From the NCBI RefSeq assembly GCF_041928815.1, contig NZ_JBHFEI010000006.1, positions 1-64,000 on the forward strand: a stretch of DNA of 64,000 nucleotides, read 5' to 3'. Origin of the DNA: JBHFEI01 sp041928815. GTDB lineage: Bacteria; Pseudomonadota; Alphaproteobacteria; Rhizobiales; Rhizobiaceae. How positions within the stretch are numbered: position 1 is the stretch's first letter; every line of letters begins with the position of its first letter. This document shows, piece after piece, positions 28,303-37,455 of the stretch. Both the position numbers and the translations under genes were made by a program. Below the pieces are notes generated by a model. The model was not told the DNA's origin. It ran no database searches and saw only the letters and a program-made list of their open reading frames with translations.

Positions 28303-30063
28303 TCAGCGGCCGGCTTGCGCAAGGTCGCTGCGCACGAAGGCGTCGAAACAGTCCGTAAGGCGGATGCGCGTGTGGTTTTTCTTCAGCATCGGCTGGTAGA
28401 GGTCGAGCAGCTTCTGCCGCGAGGTCGCCGGCGGGCAGGTCGGCAGAAGCGCCAGGTCGACGGCACCGACGGCGCCGGCGACCTGAGGGGTCGGCGGCGG
28501 CACGGCGCGGAACGGATCGGCGCCGATCGCGATGTATTTCGGCGCCTCGCGCTCCATCAGCCACGGCACGGGATTGGTGAAGTCGATGTTCATGATCGTG
28601 CGGAAATGCACGCCCTTCGCGCTCTCATAGGCGCGGATCGCGTCGATCGCCTTGTCAAGCGCCGTCAGCCAGATCACCTGGAAGTCGAAGTCGCTGAAGA
28701 GGAGGAAGGAGTGCAACTCGCCGCTGTGGGTCAGGTCCTCGTAGCTGTCGCGATGGGTCACGTAGTTCTGTTCCAGCCGGTCGGCGCGAAGCTGGATCAG
28801 CGGCCGGACGCTCGTCGCCCCCATGGTCTTCAGGTTGTGGCTTTCGATCGGCTGGTTGTTGACCGCGCCGATCCAGGCGCGGCCCGCCTTCTGCGTGACG
28901 GTGACCAGCGGAGGAAGGGCGGCGGCGAGCGCAAGGGCGAAGACGGCGATGGTGAGCGGGCGCGCGCCGCGACGCCGCCACTGATCGAGCACGATCCCGA
29001 GGAGCAGGGGCCAGAGGAAGATGAAGGCCTGGCTGCCGGTGTTCTGGCTTTCGAACAGGATGCCGGCGGCGAGGAAGGCGCCGAGCCACAGCGCCGGCCG
29101 GTCGAGCAGGCGGGAAAGGTCGGAGAGGCGGCGGCGCCGGACAAGGTCGGCGAACCGCGCGCGGATCTCGGGTATGTCGGCGACGAGGAGGACGACCGCC
29201 AGCACGACGGCGAAGAAGACGACGCCGAAATTGAGCGAGGCGGCCTGCAGGAGGCGCGGCAGCAGGCTGCCGTCGTTGACGGTCAAAAGCGCGAGGATGT
29301 CGGCGAGATAGGCCGAGGGAATGCCGGTCGACAGCTCCAGAAGCGCGATGGTCGCGAAGAACAGGATCCCTGCGACGAGCGCATGCCGCAGCGGCAGACG
29401 CCCGGTGGCGAAGGCCGCGAGGCAGAGAAGCGTGCCGGCCGCGACGCCGGTCACCTTGATGAAAAGCAGCGCCAGCATGGTCAGGACGACGATGGCCGTG
29501 CGCATGCTGCGCTGCTCGACGAAGAGCAGCCCGGCGGCGAGCACGTAGAGAAGCTGGCAGATCTGGCGGTTGTAGATGCCGAAGCCGTCGGAGCCCGGAT
29601 AGGGATAGAAGTCGCCGCTGTTGAACGGCAGGATCGAGTAGAAGAGGAACGGAACGGCAAGGGCGACGGCAAGCGCCGCCGAGCGCGCCTGGACGTCGCG
29701 CACGACGAGCGCCATCAACGGCGCGCTGACGAGGAGCAGCGCCCAGCTCGACAGGAGCAGCGGATGGCCCTCGGGGAAGGCCGAGATCAGACCGTAGAAG
29801 AGATAATAGCCGAGCGGGCCGACGGGCGTGAAGAAATCGACGTTCGGGACTTGGCCCGTCGCGATCCGATTGGTCGCGTCGAGATAGATGTAGTGGTCCC
29901 AGAACATCGGGCCGATCGGCTGCGGGATCGTCACCGACAGGAGGAGCGGCAACACGGCGAGCATGACGAGAAAGGCCAGGAGCGGCACGGACCGGCCGGC
30001 GGCGGCCGGGCGGGTGAACGACGAAGGTGATGTATCGAATGCCGCCACGGCCGGCCTCCTCAA
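28303..30063 (-). CDS. GT-C-like polytopic membrane protein
   Basis: This 586-residue protein has about ten transmembrane helices and a C-terminal soluble domain of about 200 residues. The first periplasmic loop reads FWDHYIYLDATNRIATGQ then FFTPVGPLGYYL. That Asp/Glu-containing arrangement is typical of GT-C glycosyltransferases that use lipid-linked sugars. No polysaccharide cluster adjoins it, so acceptor and sugar are unknown. It diverges from glmU with 185 bp between starts. The leader of about 200 bp at its 3' side shows no clear terminator. Confidence 0.7.
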   Translation of the reverse strand: MRRPAVAAFDTSPSSFTRPAAAGRSVPLLAFLVMLAVLPLLLSVTIPQPIGPMFWDHYIYLDATNRIATGQVPNVDFFTPVGPLGYYLFYGLISAFPEGHPLLLSSWALLLVSAPLMALVVRDVQARSAALAVALAVPFLFYSILPFNSGDFYPYPGSDGFGIYNRQICQLLYVLAAGLLFVEQRSMRTAIVVLTMLALLFIKVTGVAAGTLLCLAAFATGRLPLRHALVAGILFFATIALLELSTGIPSAYLADILALLTVNDGSLLPRLLQAASLNFGVVFFAVVLAVVLLVADIPEIRARFADLVRRRRLSDLSRLLDRPALWLGAFLAAGILFESQNTGSQAFIFLWPLLLGIVLDQWRRRGARPLTIAVFALALAAALPPLVTVTQKAGRAWIGAVNNQPIESHNLKTMGATSVRPLIQLRADRLEQNYVTHRDSYEDLTHSGELHSFLLFSDFDFQVIWLTALDKAIDAIRAYESAKGVHFRTIMNIDFTNPVPWLMEREAPKYIAIGADPFRAVPPPTPQVAGAVGAVDLALLPTCPPATSRQKLLDLYQPMLKKNHTRIRLTDCFDAFVRSDLAQAGR

Positions 30064-30248
30064 GACGGGAACGGGCCGTCACGCACGGCTCCGGGATGCT
30101 TATGCCACGCCGGCCGTTCCGGTCGCGTTAAGCCGATCGGTTCAATCTTCATCGAATGAACAAGGTTATGTTTCCTGCAACGGGTTGCTGCTAATGAAGG
30201 CCGCATGCGCCGGTCCGGCCGGCGGTGCTGCAAGCGGGAGCATGGGCG

Positions 30249-31607
30249 ATGGAAAGACGGTGTCTGGCGGTGGTTCTGGCGGCGGGCGAAAGCTCGCGGA
30301 TGAAGTCGCGGGTCTCGAAGGTGCTGCATCCGGTCGCCGGCCGGCCGATGATCGCCCATGTGATGCAGGCGCTTGCCGCGTCGGGCATCGCCGAAGCGGC
30401 GCTGGTGGTCGGCCGCGACGCCGAGGCCGTCGAGCGTGCGGCGGCGGGAACGGGCGTTTCGGCCCGCACCTTCCTCCAGACCGAGCGCCTCGGCACCGGC
30501 CATGCCGTGCTTGCCGCGCGCGCGGCGATCGCCGAGGGGTTCGACGACATCCTCGTCGTCTTCGGCGATACGCCGCTGATCACCGCAGCACCGCTGAAGG
30601 CCGCGCGCGAGGGGCTCGCCGCCGGCAACGACGTCGTCGTCATCGGCTTTCACGCCAGCGACCCGACCGGCTACGGCCGGCTGATCGTCAGGGACGGCGC
30701 CCTCGAGGCGATCCGCGAGCACAAGGATGCGAGCGAGGAGGAGCGACGCATCGCCTTCTGCAATGGCGGGCTGATGGCGATCAACGGCGCCCACGCGCTC
30801 GATCTCCTCGGCCGCATCGGCAACGCGAATGCGAAGGGCGAATATTATCTCACCGACATCGTCGAGATCGCCCGCGCCTCGGGCGGCCGGGCTATCGCCG
30901 TCGAGGCGCCGGAGGCCGAACTCACCGGCTGCAACACCCGCGCGGAACTCGCGGTGATCGAGCGGATCTGGCAGGAGAGGCGCCGGCGCGCGCTGATGCT
31001 CTCCGGCGTGTCGATGATCGCGCCGGAAACCGTGTTTCTCGCCTGGGACACCGAGATCGGCCCGGACGTGCTGATCGAGCCGAACGTGGTGTTCGGCCCG
31101 GGCGTCACCATCGAGAGCGGCGCGGTGATCCACGCCTTCTCACATATCGAGGGTGCGACGGTGAAGGCCGGCGCCACCGTCGGCCCCTTCGCGCGGCTGC
31201 GCCCCGGCGCGCGGCTGGCGGAAGGCGCGAAGGTCGGCAATTTCTGCGAGGTCAAGAACGCCGAGATCGGCGCCGACGCCAAGGTGAACCACCTCACCTA
31301 TATCGGCGACGCCTTCGTCGGCGCCCGCAGCAATATCGGCGCCGGCACGATCACCTGCAACTATGACGGGGTGAACAAGCACGTGACCCGCATCGGCGCG
31401 GATGCCTTCATCGGCTCCAATTCCGCGCTGGTCGCCCCTGTCGCGATCGGCGACGGCGCGCTGGTCGCCTCCGGCAGCGTCATCACCGCGGATGTCCCGG
31501 ACGATGCCGTCGCCTTCGGCCGGGCCCGGCAGGAGATAAAACCCGGTCGTGCCCGCCTGCTGAAGGAGCGCTACCTGGCGCAGAAGGCGGCGAAGAAGAA
31601 GACGTAA
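30249..31607 (+). CDS. glmU: Bifunctional UDP-N-acetylglucosamine pyrophosphorylase / glucosamine-1-phosphate acetyltransferase
   Basis: This 452-residue enzyme makes UDP-GlcNAc for peptidoglycan and lipopolysaccharide. The N-terminal uridyltransferase domain opens with LAVVLAAGESSRMKS. The C-terminal left-handed beta-helix (about 255-440) carries the hexapeptide repeats and the acetyl-CoA site NHLTYIGDAFVG and NIGAGTITCNYDG. The start is the ATG giving MERRCLAVV. It lies 205 bp upstream of glmS, the enzyme that begins the same pathway. Confidence 0.97.
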   Translation: MERRCLAVVLAAGESSRMKSRVSKVLHPVAGRPMIAHVMQALAASGIAEAALVVGRDAEAVERAAAGTGVSARTFLQTERLGTGHAVLAARAAIAEGFDDILVVFGDTPLITAAPLKAAREGLAAGNDVVVIGFHASDPTGYGRLIVRDGALEAIREHKDASEEERRIAFCNGGLMAINGAHALDLLGRIGNANAKGEYYLTDIVEIARASGGRAIAVEAPEAELTGCNTRAELAVIERIWQERRRRALMLSGVSMIAPETVFLAWDTEIGPDVLIEPNVVFGPGVTIESGAVIHAFSHIEGATVKAGATVGPFARLRPGARLAEGAKVGNFCEVKNAEIGADAKVNHLTYIGDAFVGARSNIGAGTITCNYDGVNKHVTRIGADAFIGSNSALVAPVAIGDGALVASGSVITADVPDDAVAFGRARQEIKPGRARLLKERYLAQKAAKKKT

Positions 31608-31812
31608 AGGCCGGAGAAGGCCGGTCCTATCGTTGCGGCAAGAACGGCGCCGGTTTTCGCGGCGGCTTCAACCCGGCCGAAAGGATTCCTGCATTACTCC
31701 TTGAAACCAAATGTGAGGCCGCGGACGATTGTGCGTCGCCGCGGATCGCTTAGGAAGCCTTGTGCCGTGCTTCTCAACCCGTCGGGGCCGGCAAAGATGC
31801 GGAGGCAGGAAC

Positions 31813-33639
31813 ATGTGCGGTATCGTGGGCATCGTCGGTGTCGAGCCGGTCTCGGAACGGCTGGTCGAGGCGCTGAAGCGGCTCGAATATCGCGGCTATG
31901 ATTCGGCGGGGGTCGCCACCATCCATGACGGACGGCTCGACCGGCGCCGCGCCGAGGGAAAGCTCGTCAATCTCGACATCCGGCTGCGCGGCGAACCGCT
32001 GCCCGGGACGATCGGCATCGCCCATACCCGCTGGGCGACGCACGGCGCCCCGACGGAGAACAATGCGCACCCGCATTTCACCGACGGCGTCGCCGTCGTC
32101 CACAACGGCATCATCGAGAATTTTTCCGAGATCAAGGACGAGCTGATCGCGGATGGCGCAACCTTCGCCACCCAGACCGACACCGAGGTCGTCGCCCAGC
32201 TCCTGGCGAAGCTCATCCGCGAGGGCATGGACGAACGCGAAGCGATGCGGGCGATGCTGAAACGCGTCACCGGCGCCTATGCGCTCGCGGTCATGTTCCG
32301 CGAGAGGCCGGACATGATCATGGCGGCGCGCAGCGGCCCACCGCTCGCCGTCGGCCACGGACGCGGTGAGATGTTCCTCGGCTCGGACGCGATCGCGCTG
32401 TCACCCTTCACCAACGAGATCACCTATCTCGTGGACGGCGACTGGGCAATCCTGACGCCGGCGGGTGTCGAGATCCTCGGCCATGACGGCCATCCCGTGA
32501 AGCGCCAGCGGCAGGTGTCCCATGCCGCCGCCTACATGGTCGACAAGGGCAACCACCGCCATTTCATGGAGAAGGAAATCTACGAGCAGCCGGAGGTGAT
32601 CTCCCACGCGCTCGGCCATTATGTCGATTTCCTCGACGGCCGCGTCAGCCTGCCGGACAGCGCCATCGACTTCTCCGCCATCCCGAGCCTCGCGATCTCC
32701 GCCTGCGGCACCGCCTATCTCGCCGGCCTGATCGGCAAGTACTGGTTCGAGCGCTACGCGCGGCTCCCGGTCGAGATCGACGTCGCCTCCGAATTCCGCT
32801 ACCGCGAGATCCCGCTGTCGCCGAAGGCGGCCGCGCTCTTTATTTCCCAATCCGGTGAGACAGCCGACACGCTCGCCTCGCTGCGCTACTGCAAGGATCT
32901 CGGCCTGAAGATCGGCGCCGTCGTCAACGTCAGGGAATCGTCCATCGCCCGCGAGGCGGATGCCGTCTTCCCGATCCTTGCCGGTCCCGAGATCGGCGTC
33001 GCCTCGACCAAGGCATTCACCTGCCAGCTCGGTGTTCTCGCCGCGCTCGCGGTCGGGGCGGGAAGGGCGCGCGGCACGATCTCGGCGGAGGAGGAGAAGG
33101 CGCTGGTGCGCCACCTGATCGAGATGCCGCGCATCATGAGCCAGGTGCTGAACGCCATCCAGCCGGTGATGGAGACGCTCTCGCGCGACCTGTCGAAATG
33201 CCGCGACGTCCTCTATCTCGGGCGCGGCACCAGCTTCCCGCTCGCCATGGAGGGCGCGCTGAAGCTCAAGGAAATCTCCTACATCCATGCCGAGGGCTAT
33301 GCGGCGGGCGAGCTGAAGCACGGGCCGATCGCACTGATCGACGAGAACATGCCGGTCATCGTCATCGCGCCGCATGACCGCTTCTTCGAGAAGACCATCT
33401 CCAACATGCAGGAGGTCGCCGCGCGCGGCGGGCGGATCATCTTCATCACCGACGAGGCGGGCGCCGCCGCCTCGAAACTCGAGACGATGGCGACGATCGT
33501 GCTGCCGAATGTCGACGAACTGATCGCGCCGATGATCTATTCGATCCCGATCCAGCTCCTCGCCTACCATACGGCCGTGTTCATGGGGACCGATGTCGAC
33601 CAGCCGCGCAACCTGGCGAAATCGGTGACGGTCGAGTGA
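31813..33639 (+). CDS. glmS: Glutamine-fructose-6-phosphate transaminase (isomerizing)
   Basis: This 608-residue enzyme converts fructose-6-phosphate and glutamine to glucosamine-6-phosphate. The N-terminal Cys2 nucleophile is exposed by Met removal (MCGIVGIVG). The glutaminase domain contains RWATHGAP. Two SIS domains (from about residue 285) contain ISQSGETADTLA and the isomerase C-terminus ends DQPRNLAKSVTVE. A GGAGGCAGG ribosome-binding site precedes it. It shares 4 bp with the GNAT gene. No ribozyme was seen upstream. Confidence 0.98.
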   Translation: MCGIVGIVGVEPVSERLVEALKRLEYRGYDSAGVATIHDGRLDRRRAEGKLVNLDIRLRGEPLPGTIGIAHTRWATHGAPTENNAHPHFTDGVAVVHNGIIENFSEIKDELIADGATFATQTDTEVVAQLLAKLIREGMDEREAMRAMLKRVTGAYALAVMFRERPDMIMAARSGPPLAVGHGRGEMFLGSDAIALSPFTNEITYLVDGDWAILTPAGVEILGHDGHPVKRQRQVSHAAAYMVDKGNHRHFMEKEIYEQPEVISHALGHYVDFLDGRVSLPDSAIDFSAIPSLAISACGTAYLAGLIGKYWFERYARLPVEIDVASEFRYREIPLSPKAAALFISQSGETADTLASLRYCKDLGLKIGAVVNVRESSIAREADAVFPILAGPEIGVASTKAFTCQLGVLAALAVGAGRARGTISAEEEKALVRHLIEMPRIMSQVLNAIQPVMETLSRDLSKCRDVLYLGRGTSFPLAMEGALKLKEISYIHAEGYAAGELKHGPIALIDENMPVIVIAPHDRFFEKTISNMQEVAARGGRIIFITDEAGAAASKLETMATIVLPNVDELIAPMIYSIPIQLLAYHTAVFMGTDVDQPRNLAKSVTVE

Positions 33640-34133
33640 TCGTCCGGGAGGAGCGGCCCGCCGACCGGAACGCGATCTACGTGCTGACGCGCGCCGCCTT
33701 CGCGGGCGCCCCGCACAGCGACGGAAGCGAACACCGGATCGTCGAGCGGCTGCGCGCGGCCGGCGCGCTGGTCCTCTCCCTCGTCTGCGAGGAGGACGGC
33801 GCGATCGTCGGCCATTCAGCCTTTTCCCCCGTGGCGATCGAACCGGCCGCCGACGGCTGGTTCGGCCTCGGCCCGATCTCCGTCCTGCCGGAGCGGCAGG
33901 GGCAGGGCCTCGGCCGCCGCCTCATGGAGGCCGGCATCGACGCGATGCGGCGGGCCGGGGCAAAGGGCATCGTCCTGCTCGGCGCGCCGGAATTCTACGG
34001 GAAATTCGGCTTCGCCAATATGCCCGACCTCGTGCTGCCGGATGTTGCGCCGCAGTATTTTTTGTGCCTGCCCTTGTCCGGCCCCCCTGCCTCCGGCATT
34101 GTCGCCTACCATCCGGCCTTTTACGGCGGTTAG
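33636..34133 (+). CDS. GNAT N-acetyltransferase (YhbS-like)
   Basis: This 165-residue acetyltransferase starts with the GTG overlapping the glmS stop. Acetyl-CoA binding is shown by LPERQGQGLGRRLME (motif A, about residues 88-102) and VLLGAPEFYGKFGF, which places it near the YhbS group. The substrate is unknown. Translational coupling to glmS is conspicuous but no amino-sugar specificity can be read from sequence. Confidence 0.88.
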   Translation: MIVREERPADRNAIYVLTRAAFAGAPHSDGSEHRIVERLRAAGALVLSLVCEEDGAIVGHSAFSPVAIEPAADGWFGLGPISVLPERQGQGLGRRLMEAGIDAMRRAGAKGIVLLGAPEFYGKFGFANMPDLVLPDVAPQYFLCLPLSGPPASGIVAYHPAFYGG

Positions 34134-34154
34134 CGGCGAAGCAGTGGACAGAGC

Positions 34155-34853
34155 ATGACGGACAGGCCCCAGCGCGGTTTCCTCGCGACAAGGTTGCGGA
34201 ACTATTTCCTGACCGGCCTGATCATCTGCGCGCCGCTGGCGATCACCGCCTGGCTGGTGCGCTCCTTCATCCAGTGGGCCGACGGCTGGGTCAAACCCTA
34301 CCTTCCGACCTTCTACAATCCCGACAACTACCTGCCCTTCGCCGTGCCGGGCTTCGGTCTCCTCGTGGCGATCATCGTCATCACGCTGGTCGGATTCCTG
34401 ACCGCGAACCTCGTCGGCCGCTCGATCGTCGCCTTCGGCGAATCGCTGCTGAACCGCACGCCGCTGGTGCGCACCATCTACAAGGCGCTGAAGCAGATCT
34501 TCCAGACCGTGCTGCAGGAACAGTCGACCTCGTTCAAGAAGGCGGGGCTGATCGAGTATCCGAGCCCCGGCCTGTGGTCGATCGTCTTCATCGCCAGCGA
34601 CGCCAAGGGCAACATCGCCAGCAAGTTCGACGAGCGGGGGCTCGACATGGTCGCGGTCTTCCTGCCGCCGACCCCGGTGCCGACCGCAGGCTTCCTGCTC
34701 TTCGTCGAGCGGCACAAGATCGTCCTGCTCGACATGAGCGCCGAGGATGCGGCGAAACTGCTGATTTCCGGGGGGCTCGTCTATCCCGAGCCGCCGCCGC
34801 AGCGCCTGCCGAAACGCAAGGAAGCACCCGCCGAACCCGTCAGCCAGCCCTGA
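34155..34853 (+). CDS. DUF502 membrane protein
   Basis: This 232-residue inner-membrane protein has two transmembrane helices (about residues 13-33 and 58-80) and matches DUF502. GLIICAPLAITAWLV and VFLPPTPVPTAGFLL are family hallmarks. A C-terminal Pro/Lys-rich tail follows. Function is unknown. It follows the GNAT gene by 21 bp, and its last 14 bp overlap the end of recG. Confidence 0.88.
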   Translation: MTDRPQRGFLATRLRNYFLTGLIICAPLAITAWLVRSFIQWADGWVKPYLPTFYNPDNYLPFAVPGFGLLVAIIVITLVGFLTANLVGRSIVAFGESLLNRTPLVRTIYKALKQIFQTVLQEQSTSFKKAGLIEYPSPGLWSIVFIASDAKGNIASKFDERGLDMVAVFLPPTPVPTAGFLLFVERHKIVLLDMSAEDAAKLLISGGLVYPEPPPQRLPKRKEAPAEPVSQP

Positions 34854-36939
34854 GGAAGCGGATCGCCTCGTCGCGCCGGTGCAGGTAGAGCAGCACGCGG
34901 ATCGCCGCGCCGCGCTCCGAGGTGAGATCCGGATCGCGCTCGATCAGGTAGGCCGCATCCTTGCGCGCGGTTTCCAGCAGGTCGGCATGGTGTTCGAGGC
35001 TGGCGAAGCGGAAACCGGGCAGGCCGGACTGGCGCGTGCCGAGCAGTTCGCCCTCGCCGCGCAGCCTCAAATCCTCCTCCGCAATCAGAAACCCGTCCTC
35101 CGTCTCGCGCAGGATCGACAGCCGGGCGCGACCGTTCTCCGAGAGAGGCGGCTTGTAGATCAGCATGCAGGTCGAGGCCTCGTCGCCGCGCCCGACCCGG
35201 CCGCGCAGCTGATGGAGCTGGGCAAGGCCGAACCGTTCGGCATGCTCGATCACCATGATCGTCGCATCCGGCACGTCGACGCCGACCTCGACCACCGTCG
35301 TGGCGACGAGGAGGCGCATGTCGCCGGCCTTGAAGGCGGCCATCACCGCATCTTTCTCCGGGCCGTTCATCCGCCCGTGCACGAGGCCGACACGATCCCC
35401 GAAGACGCTCGCAAGCGTGGCGAATCGCTCCTCCGCCGAAGTGAGGTCGGTCTCCTCGGACTCCTCCACCAGCGGACAGATCCAGTAGGCCTTCTTTCCC
35501 TTCGCCAGCGCGGCGGCGAGGCGGTCGACGATCTCGTCGACCCGGTCGTTCTGGATCGTCACCGTCTGGATCGGCTTGCGCCCGGCCGGCTTTTCCGTCA
35601 GCCGCGACACGTCCATGTCGCCGAAGGCGGCAAGCACCAGCGTGCGCGGGATCGGGGTCGCCGTCATCACCAGCATGTGCGGCGAGATCCCCTTTGCCGT
35701 CAGCCGCAGCCGCTGGTGCACGCCGAAACGGTGCTGCTCGTCGACGACGGCGAGCATCAGGGAGCGGTAGGCGACGGCATCCTGGAACAGCGCATGGGTG
35801 CCGATCACCACCTGCGTCTCACCGCTTGCGATCCGTTCGAGGATCGCCTCGCGCTCGCGGCCCTTGGTGCGCCCGGTGAGCACGTCGATGGCGATGCCGG
35901 CCGGCGCCGCCATCGTCGAGAGCGTGGCGAAATGCTGGCGCGCGAGGATCTCGGTCGGCGCCATCAGCACCGCCTGGCCGCCGGCCTCGACCGCCGCCAG
36001 CATCGCCATCAGCGCCACCGCCGTCTTGCCGGAGCCGACATCGCCCTGCAGCAGCCGCAGCATCCGTTCCGTCCCCGCCATGTCGACGAGGATGTCGGCA
36101 ACGGCCGCCTGCTGGCTGCCGGTCAGCGTGAAGGGCAGGGCGGCGCGCACGGGCCCGCTCAAGGCGCCGGTCGCCCGGACCGGGACGCCGGGCATGCGCC
36201 GCAGCCGCTGGCGCACCAGCGCCAGCGATACCTGGCCGGCGAGGAACTCGTCATAGGCCATGCGCGACCGCGCCGGCGCGCGCGGATCGAGGTCGAGCGC
36301 ATCGCGCGGGTCGTGCAGCGCCAGGAGGCTGTCGCGGACGCTCGAAAAGCCGTGGCGTTGCATCACGCCCGGATCGATCCATTCGGGAAATTCCGGCACG
36401 CGTACCAGCGCCGCCTCGATCGAACGGCGCAGCACCTTCGCCGAAAGCCCGGCCGTCATCTCGTAGACCGGCTCGACCGGCGGCATCGCCTCGCCGTCGC
36501 CGGCCTTCACCATATGGTCGGGATGCACCATCGAGGGCCGGCCGGCGAACCAGTCGACCTTGCCGCTGACCGTGACCATCTCGTCCACCGGCAGCGCCTT
36601 TTCCAGCCAGTTGCCCTTCACCCGGAAGAAGGTGAGCGCCAGCTCGCCGCTGTCGTCCACGAGATAGACGCGGTAGGGCTGGCTCGCCGATCCGCCCGGC
36701 TGGTGGCGGTCGACGCGGGCGGTGATCGTCGAGATCTCGCCCTCGGGCGCGTCCATGATCGCCGGCTGGCGACGCCGATCGATGATCGAGCGCGGCACGT
36801 GGAAGACGAGGTCGACGACGCGGCAGTCCTCGATCGTCTCCTGGCCCAAGAGCTTCGCATAGAGCGCGCCGACCTTCGGGCCGACGCCCGGAAGCGCGGT
36901 CAGCGGCGAGAACAACGGGTCGAGCAGGGCAGGGCGCAT
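34840..36939 (-). CDS. recG: ATP-dependent DNA helicase RecG
   Basis: This 699-residue superfamily 2 helicase reverses stalled replication forks and branch-migrates Holliday junctions. The wedge/OB domain (about 60-180) begins with LPGVGPKVGALYAKLLG. Helicase motifs follow: Walker A LQGDVGSGKTAVA, Walker B DEQH and motif VI QLRGRVGRG. The ATG at 36939 gives the standard length. It diverges from sdhE and mfd, with 200 bp between the starts. The three genes are neighbours in many Rhizobiales. Confidence 0.97.
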   Translation of the reverse strand: MRPALLDPLFSPLTALPGVGPKVGALYAKLLGQETIEDCRVVDLVFHVPRSIIDRRRQPAIMDAPEGEISTITARVDRHQPGGSASQPYRVYLVDDSGELALTFFRVKGNWLEKALPVDEMVTVSGKVDWFAGRPSMVHPDHMVKAGDGEAMPPVEPVYEMTAGLSAKVLRRSIEAALVRVPEFPEWIDPGVMQRHGFSSVRDSLLALHDPRDALDLDPRAPARSRMAYDEFLAGQVSLALVRQRLRRMPGVPVRATGALSGPVRAALPFTLTGSQQAAVADILVDMAGTERMLRLLQGDVGSGKTAVALMAMLAAVEAGGQAVLMAPTEILARQHFATLSTMAAPAGIAIDVLTGRTKGREREAILERIASGETQVVIGTHALFQDAVAYRSLMLAVVDEQHRFGVHQRLRLTAKGISPHMLVMTATPIPRTLVLAAFGDMDVSRLTEKPAGRKPIQTVTIQNDRVDEIVDRLAAALAKGKKAYWICPLVEESEETDLTSAEERFATLASVFGDRVGLVHGRMNGPEKDAVMAAFKAGDMRLLVATTVVEVGVDVPDATIMVIEHAERFGLAQLHQLRGRVGRGDEASTCMLIYKPPLSENGRARLSILRETEDGFLIAEEDLRLRGEGELLGTRQSGLPGFRFASLEHHADLLETARKDAAYLIERDPDLTSERGAAIRVLLYLHRRDEAIRFLRAG

Positions 36940-37139
36940 GGTGCGGTAGGGTGATCCCCGTGGGCGCGGCCCGGGACCGCGTCGAGACAACAGGCTTGGA
37001 CATCGCGACGAGTCGCGACGCGCCGCGATGCCGTTTGGCCTAGGTGAAACGGGAATTCGCCCGATGGCAAGGCTGACAATCCGCTTTCCAGCGTTTATAG
37101 AGCGCGTGCGCGGCGAAGCGCCCCGCCGCCGAAGGAACC

Positions 37140-37445
37140 ATGCCGATGACGGGTATCTCACGCAGCAGCGCCGATCTCGACCCACGCCGCCGGCGCATCC
37201 TGTTCCGCGCCTGGCATCGCGGCATCCGCGAGATGGACCTCGTCTTCGGTCAGTTCGCTGAGGCCGAAGTCGCGTCCCTGAGCGATGCCGACCTCGACGC
37301 GCTGGAAGCGATCATGGCCGAGGAGGACAACGACCTCGTCAAATGGGTGACCGGCGAGAGGCCGGTCCCCGACCGGTTCAGGACACCGCTCTTTGCCCGC
37401 ATCGCCGCCTACCGGCCCGATTTTTCTCCTCCTGCCGAAGACTGA
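37140..37445 (+). CDS. sdhE: Succinate dehydrogenase assembly factor SdhE (FAD assembly)
   Basis: This 101-residue protein helps attach FAD covalently to the SdhA flavoprotein. The family's RGxxE motif is present as HRGIREMD (about residues 23-30), followed by the LDALEAIMAEEDNDLVKWV helix. AAGGAACC precedes the ATG; a second ATG two codons on is possible. It is 10 nt from the mfd start and probably co-transcribed with it. Confidence 0.93.
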   Translation: MPMTGISRSSADLDPRRRRILFRAWHRGIREMDLVFGQFAEAEVASLSDADLDALEAIMAEEDNDLVKWVTGERPVPDRFRTPLFARIAAYRPDFSPPAED

Positions 37446-37455
37446 CACGCTGACG

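Noticed and set aside
28282..30030. A 582-codon plus-strand frame over the GT-C-like gene
   Set aside because: The product is Arg/Glu/Asp-rich low-complexity, whereas the minus-strand frame gives a coherent ten-helix membrane protein.
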